From positions 1 to 58,916 of the forward strand of contig JAFRVY010000059.1 in assembly GCA_017438285.1 (NCBI GenBank): a DNA stretch of 58,916 nt, read 5' to 3'. This document shows, in pieces, positions 35,669-43,767 of the stretch. The DNA is from Bacillota bacterium (lineage in GTDB: Bacteria > Bacillota > Clostridia > Peptostreptococcales > Anaerovoracaceae). Numbering within the stretch: position 1 is the stretch's first letter; the number at the start of each line of letters is the position of its first letter. The position numbers and the translations under genes are program-made. A model generated the notes under the pieces. That model ran no database searches and was not told the origin of the DNA. It saw nothing but the letters and a program-made list of their open reading frames with translations.

Positions 35669-37741
35669 TTACTCGATTCCGTACTTGTTTTTCTTTCGTA
35701 CAAGCTGGGTCTGGGAGATGCCGATGGCCTTCGCCGTCTTCCTTGTAGACCCATATTTCTCACAAGCCTGCTGCAGGATACCCTTTTCGAAGGATTCAAC
35801 CATGCTCGTCAGATCGATATTTTCCTCGGCTGCGCGCTGCATTTGTCTGTCTACTTCTGAGGAATCCAGAATGTCTCCGCCAAGTTCCTTCATGACATCA
35901 AGCAGTGTGATTACATCGTTGGCACTTGCAATCATAAGCCTTTGCGTGACATTCTCAAGTTCTCTGATGTTGCCCGGCCAGTTGCAGTTTGCCATATATT
36001 CCTTGGCATCCTCATCGATGTATTTGGTGATGCCGAACTTCTCGTTGTACTTGCGGATGAAGTTGTCGATGAGCGGCGGAATGTCTTCTTTTCGTTCGTC
36101 CAGGGACGGCACGCTGATTGGGAATACATTGAGCCTGTAGTAGAGGTCGCGGCGAAAGCCTTTGCCCTTGACCTGTTCCTCCAGATCCCGGTTGGTGGCG
36201 GATATGATTCGGACGTTGGTCTTAATCGGTTTGGTGCCTCCAACTCGCATGAATTCGCCGTCCTGAATGACCCTGAGCAGCTTGGCCTGAATGTCCATCG
36301 GCAGTTCGCCGACCTCATCGAGGAATATGATGCCGCCCTCGGCAACCTCAAAATAGCCTCTCTTGCCCTTAGCGTCAGCGCCTGTGAACGCACCTTTTTC
36401 ATAGCCAAAGAACTCAGATTCCATGAGGTTTGGCGGAATCGACGCACAGTTGATCTTGACAAAAGGCTGCATCTTGCGTGAGCTGTTTTTCTGTATGATA
36501 TTGGCAACCTTTTCCTTACCGACACCAGTCTCTCCTGTAATCAGGACATTACAATCGTAACGGGAAACACTCATGATTTCGTCCAGTACGGTCAGCATCT
36601 TTCTGCTGACTGCAACCAGATCCTCGGCCGTAGAAATATCGTAGTGATTGTGATGGTCGAAGATAGCCTTGTCTGTCTCAGACCTGTAGCCCTTGCGGCG
36701 GATCTCCTCGCGGTTTACGAGGGTGTTTTCGATGTATGGAGCAATGCCTCTAACGATATCGAAGTCGTACTCGTCGTACTCCTCCAGATACCCTTCAGCA
36801 CATGTGATCTTAATGTCTCTGGAAATGGCTTCCGTGATATAAAGGGCCATGTTGTAATTACTCATGAAGTTAGCAAACACAACGGTTCCGCCGGATCTGG
36901 TTGCCATGACGCTGACCGTCTCTGCACCGGGGATATCGGAACAGTTGACGACCATATCGATCTCCGGATATCCGCTGAAACTCCTTAGACAGGCCACCGG
37001 TTTCATCAGGTTGTGATAGGACACCTGAGAGAAGACCTGATTCATAATTACGTCTATGGATTCACCCTGCATCATGACCTCCGTATTGCGGTCAAAAACG
37101 CAGAGGATCTCAGCGTTCGGTCCGGCCGCCTCTTTGATGGCGTAGCCGTAGATCAGATTCATGAGCATGTTGTTGCCGATGACAGCAAACCGCTCTTTAC
37201 CGGCCGCTTCTCTACCTACTTTATATATGGTTCCTGATTCGTTGAGTACGAACATGAGGAGCTCGATCGGCATGTCTTTTGGCCTTTTGATGACCGGAAC
37301 ACCCGGCAGACAGATGGCATAACCCTCCGCGTCGAACTGCGGGAAGGTTTTGTCAATGGATGTGATGCTGTCGATGTACAAAGGTACGCCGGCAAGCGAC
37401 GAGTTGATGATGACCTCATCGCCGACCTTCAGGCCTTTGTCGTTCCTGAATTTACCGTCGATCTCTTCGATGACGCCGTAGAAGAGTCCGCCCGTGTCCG
37501 TGATCGGGTTGTGGAGCTTGCCTCTCCTGATGACGATGTCCTTGATTTTTTCTTTGATTAGGTCCTCATCGTTGGCGGCTTCCTGCAAAATCTGCCGGAA
37601 GCTGGTGTTTTCAACGTGCACCTTCCGGAGGCTGATTCTCATTTCACCCTCTTTGAGCGCGCTGCTGTTGTCCAGTTCCCACGCCGATGCCGGGAAGACC
37701 TGCTTCGGTGTGATGACTCTGTCGATTCCATAGGTGTTCAT
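35669..37741 (-). CDS. Sigma-54-dependent activator with Kdd-like (diaminohexanoate dehydrogenase) sensor domain
   Basis: 690 residues in three parts. Residues 1-340 align along their full length with Kdd (YGIDRVITPKQVFPAS vs YGTHRVISPKGVLPQP; GKLHNPITDTGG vs GKHKNPWTGSGG; LKVGDEV vs LKVGDKI), but the NAD glycine motif VIGGGGKSG has become VIGNNMLMN. Residues ~372-615 are an AAA+ domain with Walker A GETGVGKE (403-410), the sigma-54 contact loop GAFTGA (450-455) and Walker B IIFLDE. Residues ~650-690 form a Fis-type helix-turn-helix. It should sense a pathway intermediate and switch on kdd-kam-ato and kal. Divergent from kal, convergent with nothing. AGGAAAG before the ATG. Confidence 0.92.
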   Translation of the reverse strand: MNTYGIDRVITPKQVFPASAWELDNSSALKEGEMRISLRKVHVENTSFRQILQEAANDEDLIKEKIKDIVIRRGKLHNPITDTGGLFYGVIEEIDGKFRNDKGLKVGDEVIINSSLAGVPLYIDSITSIDKTFPQFDAEGYAICLPGVPVIKRPKDMPIELLMFVLNESGTIYKVGREAAGKERFAVIGNNMLMNLIYGYAIKEAAGPNAEILCVFDRNTEVMMQGESIDVIMNQVFSQVSYHNLMKPVACLRSFSGYPEIDMVVNCSDIPGAETVSVMATRSGGTVVFANFMSNYNMALYITEAISRDIKITCAEGYLEEYDEYDFDIVRGIAPYIENTLVNREEIRRKGYRSETDKAIFDHHNHYDISTAEDLVAVSRKMLTVLDEIMSVSRYDCNVLITGETGVGKEKVANIIQKNSSRKMQPFVKINCASIPPNLMESEFFGYEKGAFTGADAKGKRGYFEVAEGGIIFLDEVGELPMDIQAKLLRVIQDGEFMRVGGTKPIKTNVRIISATNRDLEEQVKGKGFRRDLYYRLNVFPISVPSLDERKEDIPPLIDNFIRKYNEKFGITKYIDEDAKEYMANCNWPGNIRELENVTQRLMIASANDVITLLDVMKELGGDILDSSEVDRQMQRAAEENIDLTSMVESFEKGILQQACEKYGSTRKTAKAIGISQTQLVRKKNKYGIE

Positions 37742-37756
37742 TCTTCTTTCCTTTCC

Positions 37757-37774
37757 TGAACCGTTTTCGGTTCA
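37757..37774. promoter_or_regulatory. Candidate upstream activator site 3
   Basis: TGAACCG-TTTT-CGGTTCA, perfect inverted repeat with the same core as the two sites before kdd. It lies about 62 bases upstream of the predicted kal transcription start and in the 5' leader of the divergent regulator gene, so binding could both activate kal and limit the regulator's own expression. Confidence 0.78.
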
Positions 37775-37790
37775 TTTCCGGTCATTTTCA

Positions 37791-37819
37791 ATAATAAACT
37801 ATTGGCATTGCTTTTGCAA
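37791..37819 (-). promoter_or_regulatory. Sigma-70-type promoter of the regulator gene
   Basis: On the minus strand TTGCAA (-35, 37814-37819), 17-base spacer, TATTAT (-10, 37791-37796). The self-complementary TTGCAA is at the same time the -12 element of the divergent sigma-54 promoter. Confidence 0.6.
37802..37819 (+). promoter_or_regulatory. Sigma-54 (-24/-12) promoter of kal
   Basis: TTGGCAT-TGCTT-TTGCAA with GG and GC 12 bases apart, a full match. Transcription should start near 37828, about 60 bases before the kal ATG. Confidence 0.85.
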
Positions 37820-37886
37820 TATATTAAAATAACAATAGTTAGTAATCCGCTTCGGCGGAGCGGTTAAATTGAAAAGGAGACAAGAC

Positions 37887-38276
37887 ATGGAAAAAATCAC
37901 TTCAACTTTAAGACTCAGAATGTCCGCAAAAGATGCTCACTATGGTGGAGAGCTGGTTGACGGAGCACACATGGTACACCTCTTTGGTGACGTAGCTACA
38001 GAGCTGCTCATCAAGCTGGACGGAGACGAAGGTCTCTTCTGCGCATATGACAACGTAGAATTCCTGGCTCCAACTTATGCCGGTGACTACATCGAAGCAT
38101 ATGGCGAGATCGATAAGATTGGCAACACTTCAAGACACATGAATTTCGAAGCAAGAAAGGTAATCGTTTCAAGAAAAGACATCAACGATTCAGCTGCTGA
38201 CTTCCTCGAAGAGCCAATCATCGTAGCAAGAGCTTCCGGAACTTGCGTAACTCCAAAGGAAATGAAGAGAAAATAA
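37887..38276 (+). CDS. kal: 3-aminobutyryl-CoA ammonia-lyase
   Basis: 129 residues, hotdog fold, of the clostridial Kal family; removes ammonia from L-3-aminobutyryl-CoA to give crotonyl-CoA. The ATG at 37887 has AAAGGAG; an upstream in-frame start at 37869 is not used. N-terminal [20 protein letters not shown] is family-typical, including the conserved histidine and aspartate region. Monocistronic on the plus strand, driven by its own sigma-54 promoter and ended by a strong terminator. The partner enzyme Kce that makes its substrate is not encoded here. Confidence 0.9.
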   Translation: MEKITSTLRLRMSAKDAHYGGELVDGAHMVHLFGDVATELLIKLDGDEGLFCAYDNVEFLAPTYAGDYIEAYGEIDKIGNTSRHMNFEARKVIVSRKDINDSAADFLEEPIIVARASGTCVTPKEMKRK

Positions 38277-38290
38277 ATTCGTTTATCGCG

Positions 38291-38322
38291 GTCGCCCCTT
38301 TTACGGGGCGACTGTATTTTTT
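38291..38322 (+). terminator. Terminator of kal
   Basis: Perfect 8-bp stem GTCGCCCC / GGGGCGAC followed by TGTATTTTTT. Confidence 0.88.
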
Positions 38323-38349
38323 GAGATTTGACTTAAGAGAGGCTGCACT

Positions 38350-39141
38350 TTGAAATTCGACTTGCACTGTCACACAAAAGAAGGATCCTTCGACTCAAAG
38401 GTTCCAATCACAGAATATATACGCAAATACCGCGCCCTCGGCTATGACGGATTCCTGATTGCCGACCATAACAGCTACCGCGGCTGCCGCAAATGGCAGT
38501 CCATGAAGGATGATCCGGCTTTTGCCGGCATGACCGTACTGTGCGGTATTGAATACGATACGAAGGACGCGGGACACGTTCTCATCATCCTTCCCGATGG
38601 GCTCTTCCCGAAACTTCTTAAGATTCGCGGCATGCGCTGCATGAAACTGATTCGCGTCGTACACGGCCTGGGCGGCATCGTTGGACTCGCTCATCCTTTT
38701 GGCGTGCGTTCCTCTTCCGCTTTCGGGTTCAGGCTCATGAGGTGGGATTTTGTGAAGGATATGGATTTCATTGAAGTCTTCAACACCTGCGAGAGCAGTG
38801 ATTCCAATTATCTCGCATCAGAACTTGCGATCAAATTCAATCTTCCGGGCGTCGCCGGGACCGATGCCCACAGCGCCAGATACATCGGCATGGCCTGCAC
38901 CGAGATCGATGCGGATATCCGCTGCAACAATGACTTTATCGAGGCAATAAAAAACGGCGCCGCCATAACAGCCAGCGGCACCGAACGTAAAGACACTCGC
39001 AAAAGCCGAGCTAAGGATCATTGGGTCGGTGTCCTCGGCTACAAGATCTATAATCGCGGTCTGGCCAAAGTCAAGATGCCGCGCCGCAAGATCACCCACC
39101 GAAAGAACTTCGGCAAATACAAGCCGACTCGCCCTTTATAA
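38350..39141 (+). CDS. PHP domain metal-dependent phosphoesterase
   Basis: 263 residues. Metal-ligand motifs of the PHP superfamily: DLHCHT at the N-terminus, ADHNSYRG, the central GIEYDTKDAGHVL, AHPFG and the C-terminal GTDAHS. Family members hydrolyse phosphate esters such as 3',5'-nucleotide bisphosphates. The start is TTG at 38350 with GAGAGG upstream; there is no better ATG before the conserved DLHCHT. A basic tail of ~50 residues follows the domain. Substrate unknown. Confidence 0.82.
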   Translation: MKFDLHCHTKEGSFDSKVPITEYIRKYRALGYDGFLIADHNSYRGCRKWQSMKDDPAFAGMTVLCGIEYDTKDAGHVLIILPDGLFPKLLKIRGMRCMKLIRVVHGLGGIVGLAHPFGVRSSSAFGFRLMRWDFVKDMDFIEVFNTCESSDSNYLASELAIKFNLPGVAGTDAHSARYIGMACTEIDADIRCNNDFIEAIKNGAAITASGTERKDTRKSRAKDHWVGVLGYKIYNRGLAKVKMPRRKITHRKNFGKYKPTRPL

Positions 39142-39150
39142 TACCAATCT

Positions 39151-39861
39151 TTATAATCCCTTTAAGTATTCAATTTCCTGACGGGTCAGTTTTCGATAGT
39201 GACCTTCTTTTAGTCTGCCCAATTTGAGCTCTCCGATGGCGACGCGCTCCAGACTTTGCACCTGATTGCCCCCTGCCGCGAACATCTTGCGCACCTGACG
39301 GTTCTTGCCCTCGTGGATGGTGATCTCCACCACCGCAGAGCGGGGGTTTTGCCTGAGCACGCGTACGCGGGCCGGCGATGTCACGAAGCCGCCGATATCG
39401 ACGCCTTTGCGAAGCTGCGCCAGTCTCTTGCCTGACAAGACGCCTGAGACCGTCGCAATATAAGTCTTGTCGACCTCGTGCTTCGGGTGGGTCAGAGAGT
39501 AGGTCAGTTCGCCGTCATTGGTCATGATGAGCAGCCCCGTCGTGTTATAGTCCAGCCGCCCTACAGGGAACAGCCGCTCCGGAATGTCCGAAACGAGATC
39601 GGCCACCGTAGCCCTATTCTTGTCGTCATCCATGGAAGTGATGTAACCGAGAGGCTTGTTCAGGACAACGTAAACCTTAGGCTTCTCGCCCTCGATCAGC
39701 CTGCCGTTCACCGTGACCCTGTCGCCGTCTTCAACGACAAAGCCCATCTCATTGACGACCGCGCCGTTGACCTTGACGTTGCCGTTTGATATCAGTTCGT
39801 CCGCCTTCCGCCTGCTGCAAAGGCCGGCCGAGGCGATGTATTTGTTCAGTCTAGTGCTCAT
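39151..39861 (-). CDS. RluB/RsuA family 23S/16S rRNA pseudouridine synthase
   Basis: 236 residues from the ATG at 39861. An S4 RNA-binding domain (RLNKYIASAGLCSRRKADELI) is followed by the catalytic domain with the active aspartate in GRLDYNTTGLLIMTNDG and the KTYIATVSG and HEGKNRQVRKM motifs. The pattern fits RluB (23S U2605) best. No strong ribosome binding site is visible; the longer frame to 39963 has no support and runs through a terminator. Convergent with the PHP gene (nine bases apart). Confidence 0.88.
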   Translation of the reverse strand: MSTRLNKYIASAGLCSRRKADELISNGNVKVNGAVVNEMGFVVEDGDRVTVNGRLIEGEKPKVYVVLNKPLGYITSMDDDKNRATVADLVSDIPERLFPVGRLDYNTTGLLIMTNDGELTYSLTHPKHEVDKTYIATVSGVLSGKRLAQLRKGVDIGGFVTSPARVRVLRQNPRSAVVEITIHEGKNRQVRKMFAAGGNQVQSLERVAIGELKLGRLKEGHYRKLTRQEIEYLKGL

Positions 39862-39901
39862 GGCTCTATTGTAACGATTCTGACCTCTTCTGACAATATA
39901 A

Positions 39902-39923
39902 AAAGAGGCCGCCTGGCCTCTTT
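39902..39923. terminator. Terminator of the 47-residue ORF
   Basis: Stem AAAGAGGCC / GGCCTCTTT with loop GCCT, downstream of the small gene on the minus strand. Confidence 0.7.
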
Positions 39924-39959
39924 GTCCTATTTGATTCAAATAGCATCGATAATATTCTA

Positions 39960-40103
39960 TCAATGGATTGAAGCAATCATCTGTTCAATGGAGCACTGGA
40001 TCTGACCTCTTGAATCTACCACGATGTCTACCTTGCATTCCTTTGCATCCATTTCCTGTTCGACTACAACATTACCGTCATCATCTTTAATAATAATGGT
40101 CAT
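39960..40103 (-). CDS. Small 47-residue protein, unknown function
   Basis: ATG at 40103 with AAAGGAG nine bases upstream, ending TGA at 39960. The product starts MTIIIKDDDGNVVVEQEMDA, contains two cysteines (CKVDIVV and QCSIEQ) and is acidic. It has its own terminator, so it looks like a real gene. I do not recognise a family; the alternating hydrophobic pattern suggests a small beta-rich fold. Confidence 0.7.
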   Translation of the reverse strand: MTIIIKDDDGNVVVEQEMDAKECKVDIVVDSRGQIQCSIEQMIASIH

Positions 40104-40183
40104 CTTCAGATTCTCCTTTCTCTTCGATTGCTTTATTGCGTTAAATCAATATCGCACTAATATGATAATGTGTAAGCGTACTC

Positions 40184-40213
40184 TTGTCAACCCTTACGCA
40201 TAAAATGTATAAT
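40184..40213 (+). promoter_or_regulatory. Sigma-70-type promoter of the DUF815 pair
   Basis: TTGTCA (40184-40189), 18-base spacer, perfect TATAAT (40208-40213). Confidence 0.75.
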
Positions 40214-40240
40214 ACACTCATCCAAACAAAGGAGTTTATT

Positions 40241-40564
40241 ATGCGACAGATTATTCTAAAACCGACCCTTGAATTCGGAAGCCGATGCGACTTCGCCATC
40301 ATCGATGTGACAGAATGCGCAAAGGCCAGTGCCGCGAACCCTTCAGGCGGCAAACAGCGCGGCACCATCACCATCGACTACTCCCCTGCAGATATCAGAC
40401 AGCTGCTTGCGGAGAGCAAAGACCTGACCGGCGCCCTGGACTACTACAGGACCCGCATCTACGACCTGGTCAAGTACTATATTTCCGGCGACTGGGAATG
40501 TGTTCAGGGATTTGACGAGGCTATTGATATCATCACGAAACACATCGGTTCAAGTTTCGAATAA
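40241..40564 (+). CDS. Hypothetical protein, 107 residues, upstream of a DUF815 ATPase
   Basis: ATG at 40241 after AAAGGAGTTTATT and a good promoter. It is soluble, with no signal or membrane segment. The C-terminal half is helical and rich in aromatic residues (LDYYRTRIYDLVKYYISGDWECVQGFDEAI). No family recognised. It lies 28 bases ahead of an AAA+ ATPase gene on the same strand, so the two are cotranscribed and may work together. Confidence 0.75.
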   Translation: MRQIILKPTLEFGSRCDFAIIDVTECAKASAANPSGGKQRGTITIDYSPADIRQLLAESKDLTGALDYYRTRIYDLVKYYISGDWECVQGFDEAIDIITKHIGSSFE

Positions 40565-40592
40565 TCTCCCTTATATATTTGAGGTATATCCA

Positions 40593-41801
40593 ATGTTAAA
40601 CAGCACCCAACTGAAAATGAAGATAGATTCGCTGACCGTGTTCAGCGATCTCAAGAGCGACCCGGTTCTGAAACTGTTCAGGACTTTGCTCGACACCTTC
40701 AGCGTATCCGATTACAGCAATTTCGTAGCGGAGCTCTACAAGAACACCGACGATCTGTCAAAGTACATTACCGACATCACACTGCGCGATGACAACTTCT
40801 ACGTGAAGGCTGTGGCTTCGGGTGCGGAACCAGCCTCTGTAATCAATGACGCCGTCAAAAGCGAGCTCTCAACCCTCGAGGAGATCGCTTCCGTTACATC
40901 ACAGGAAGTGCAAAACCTTGTCCGCGCGAACTGCTCTGATGCAGACGATCTGTATCTCCCGTCCTGGAACACAGGACCGGTGCAGCTTCCGATGGAATTC
41001 ACCAGGAAGCTGGGCAGCATCGCCCAGACAGGATACGGCATCTTCGCCAGATACACCTTCTTCCGTATCATCGGAAGCGAAATCGTCCCGGTTGCCCATC
41101 CGGACTACCAGCGCCTCGACCAGCTCTTTGGCTATGAGCGCGAGCGCAATCTGATCATCCGCAACACCGAGGCACTCCTCAACGGCAGCGGTGCTAGCAA
41201 CATGCTGCTCTACGGCGACATGGGAACGGGCAAAAGCTCAACCATCAAAGCCGTCGCGGCGGAATACGCAGACCGCGGTCTTAGAATCATCGAGGTAAAG
41301 AAAAACCAGCTCTTCCAGATTCCTGATATCATGGATGAACTGGCTTCCAACCCTCTTAAATTTATATTGTTTATAGACGATTTGAGCTTCGCCGGAAACG
41401 ATGACAACTTCTCCGCCCTCAAGGCAACTCTCGAAGGGAGCATCTCCGGCCGCAGCAGCAACACGGTCATATACGCCACCAGCAACCGGCGCCACCTCGT
41501 CAGAGAAAAGGCAAGCGACCGCATGGCCGGCGCAGGTTTCGACGACGATCTGCACCTGAACGACACGCTGCAGGAGACCATGAGTCTGGCGGCGCGTTTC
41601 GGCCTGACCATCACCTTCCAGAAACCGGATAAAGACGAGTACCTCGGCATCGTCAGATCCCTCGCCGAAGAATACGGCGTTGCCGATATGTGTCCGGAAG
41701 AGGAACTCTTCCGCAGAGCTGAGGCTCACGCTATCCGCAGAAATGGAAGAAGCCCGCGAACTGCGCGTCAGTTCATCGAGCTTCTGAAAATAGGAATATA
41801 A
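40593..41801 (+). CDS. DUF815 family AAA+ ATPase
   Basis: 402 residues from the ATG at 40593 (GAGG upstream; earlier in-frame starts lie inside the preceding gene). Residues 1-150 are a helical N-terminal domain. The ATPase core has Walker A LLYGDMGTGKSSTIKA, Walker B FILFIDDLSF, sensor 1 VIYATSNRRH and a C-terminal RSPRTARQFIELL lid. These are the DUF815 hallmarks; the family is widespread but its client is not known. A DnaA/DnaC-like or disassembly function is only speculation. Confidence 0.87.
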   Translation: MLNSTQLKMKIDSLTVFSDLKSDPVLKLFRTLLDTFSVSDYSNFVAELYKNTDDLSKYITDITLRDDNFYVKAVASGAEPASVINDAVKSELSTLEEIASVTSQEVQNLVRANCSDADDLYLPSWNTGPVQLPMEFTRKLGSIAQTGYGIFARYTFFRIIGSEIVPVAHPDYQRLDQLFGYERERNLIIRNTEALLNGSGASNMLLYGDMGTGKSSTIKAVAAEYADRGLRIIEVKKNQLFQIPDIMDELASNPLKFILFIDDLSFAGNDDNFSALKATLEGSISGRSSNTVIYATSNRRHLVREKASDRMAGAGFDDDLHLNDTLQETMSLAARFGLTITFQKPDKDEYLGIVRSLAEEYGVADMCPEEELFRRAEAHAIRRNGRSPRTARQFIELLKIGI

Positions 41802-41809
41802 CCCCTTTA

Positions 41810-42742
41810 TTACTTTCTCTTTGAACTGAACCGGTACAGTACGATGTTGATCACAAGAAAGACTGCGACGGCAGCGGCCGAGTACATCATCATGAATCTC
41901 ATGCCGGCGCTGAAGTCGAAAATATTGAGATTGACCGCGAACAGTTCCTTTGCGTTATCCACAAACTGACCTCCGTCCACTCCCCCGAGGGCGGAGTTTA
42001 TCTTTTCAAGGGCGGGATTCATAAGCACGTTCCTCATGGCTCCGGCGATCTGCGAACCGGGCACGAGATTCACTGCCGTCTGAACGTTTTTGCTGAATTC
42101 AGACACGGGAATGTATGCCCCTATGACGAAGCCGATGGCGGCGGACACCATGATGCCGAAGGAGCTGAGTGTGGAACTCTTTCTGAAAAAGGAGACGAAA
42201 GCCATCAGCACGAGGGTCGAAGACAGAGAACCGAGCAGCACCAGCCCGTAGATCTTCGCCACTTCGCCCGCCTCGAAGGATATCCCGCCGTCAAGGTGCA
42301 GAAAAACCAGTCCCGCCGTCAGAAGAATCGAACTCATTATGAACGTGGTTGCCACCGCGCCGGAAAGATATGAGAACACGACTGTCCTTCCCTTTACCGA
42401 AGTCGCGTTGTAGTCGTAGTCGATCTTCTCCTGTTTGTCGCCCACCATGACGGACAGTGTGTTCAGGGCGACGGTCACAACCGAAGTACCGACAACTCCC
42501 GCGACCAGCCACGAATTGACCAGCGTGTCGATGTCAGCTCTCGTAATAATATCCTGCAGGGCGCCCAGGCTGTCGTAAACGGAGCCGGTATACGTGTCTT
42601 TCAGAAACAGAATGTACAGGCCAAGTATGATGATCTGCGTCAGCATTGACAGCAGAACCGCGAGCCTGTCTTTGGCGTATACCTTGATGTTTCTCACCGT
42701 CATTCCCCGGTAAGTGTTCAGTTCCTTTATTATTCCCGGCAT
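41810..42742 (-). CDS. ABC-2 type transporter permease
   Basis: 310 residues with six predicted membrane segments and a large loop between the first two, as in DrrB-like ABC-2 permeases. GGGGGAT in the end of the ATPase gene serves as the binding site, and the two genes are one base apart. Last gene of the LytTR-DUF3021-ATPase-permease cluster. Such transporters export peptides or drugs; the substrate is unknown. Confidence 0.83.
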   Translation of the reverse strand: MPGIIKELNTYRGMTVRNIKVYAKDRLAVLLSMLTQIIILGLYILFLKDTYTGSVYDSLGALQDIITRADIDTLVNSWLVAGVVGTSVVTVALNTLSVMVGDKQEKIDYDYNATSVKGRTVVFSYLSGAVATTFIMSSILLTAGLVFLHLDGGISFEAGEVAKIYGLVLLGSLSSTLVLMAFVSFFRKSSTLSSFGIMVSAAIGFVIGAYIPVSEFSKNVQTAVNLVPGSQIAGAMRNVLMNPALEKINSALGGVDGGQFVDNAKELFAVNLNIFDFSAGMRFMMMYSAAAVAVFLVINIVLYRFSSKRK

Positions 42743-42743
42743 T

Positions 42744-43655
42744 TTAATCCCCCAGTCTCTTTCCTGTCACGTTCAGAAACACGTCGTCCATGTTTCCCTT
42801 TATGAACTCGTAGTCGCTGATCTCTCTGTGAAGCGCGAGCAGACGCGTCGCATTTTCGCAGCTGTCAATATCCACGCTGTAGCTGCCCGCCTGATAGTCG
42901 AAGTCCAGCCCGTTCTCGTTCAGCATACTCTCCGCCTCCCCGCTTCGGTCCGCGTACCAGACCAGACGGTTCGAGGCGTATTTCTGCTTGAGAGAATGGG
43001 GCGTCCCCTCTGCGGCAATCCTTCCTCTGTCAATGATCACTACCTTGTCGCAGTCGACGGTTTCCTCCATGTAATGTGTCGTCAGAAAAACCGTCAGCCC
43101 CGTTTCCCTGCGGAGTCTATGTATTGTTTCCCACACTTTCACCCGCGTCATCGGGTCGAGTCCTGTCGTGGGCTCGTCGAGAAACAGTATCCCCGGCCTG
43201 TTGAGAAGCGCTCTCGCTATATCCACTCTGCGCTTCTGCCCGCCGCTCAGTTTCTCGTACCGTCTGTTCATGATCTCATCAAGGGCGAAGGTGTCCGATA
43301 CTTCCTTAATTCTCTCTCTGATCTCCCCGCGGGACATTCCGTAATAGGAGGCGCGGGAGGCCAGGTTTTCCCTGACCGTCAGCTGCCTGTCCAGAACGCT
43401 CCCCTGAAAAACGATTCCTATCTGCTCCCTGATTCTGTTCTTCTGTCCGTCCAGATCGTATCCGCCGACTTTCACCATCCCCGAATCCTTCTCAAGCACG
43501 GTGCAGAGAATGTTTATGGTTGTGGATTTGCCGGCTCCGTTCACGCCCAGGAACGCGAAGAAGGACCCTTCCTCAACGGTAAAGCTGATGTCGCTGACCG
43601 CCTTCACGTCCTTGTAGCTTTTGACAAGATTGTTCACCTCAATTACGTTCTTCAT
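42744..43655 (-). CDS. ABC transporter ATP-binding protein (DrrA-like)
   Basis: 303 residues. Walker A GVNGAGKSTTINIL, signature LSGGQKRRVDIARALL, Walker B ILFLDEPTTGLDP and switch TTHYMEE; a C-terminal DrrA-type domain follows. GGGAGG before the ATG. Partner of the permease in the next gene. Confidence 0.9.
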   Translation of the reverse strand: MKNVIEVNNLVKSYKDVKAVSDISFTVEEGSFFAFLGVNGAGKSTTINILCTVLEKDSGMVKVGGYDLDGQKNRIREQIGIVFQGSVLDRQLTVRENLASRASYYGMSRGEIRERIKEVSDTFALDEIMNRRYEKLSGGQKRRVDIARALLNRPGILFLDEPTTGLDPMTRVKVWETIHRLRRETGLTVFLTTHYMEETVDCDKVVIIDRGRIAAEGTPHSLKQKYASNRLVWYADRSGEAESMLNENGLDFDYQAGSYSVDIDSCENATRLLALHREISDYEFIKGNMDDVFLNVTGKRLGD

Positions 43656-43701
43656 CTTTTTCCTCCCTGCACCGCGATGGTATCAGAAACAAAAAATAAA
43701 A

Positions 43702-43748
43702 AAAGACACCCTGCGCCATCCTGCTTTTGAGGATGGGTAAGGTGCGTT
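43702..43748 (-). terminator. Terminator or attenuator inside the LytTR/ABC cluster
   Basis: On the minus strand an inner stem CCATCCT / AGGATGG and an outer CACC / GGGTG are followed by CTTTTTTTATTTTTTG. It lies between the DUF3021 gene and the ATPase gene. Confidence 0.65.
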
Positions 43749-43767
43749 TTTAAGCGGTCAAGATGCG

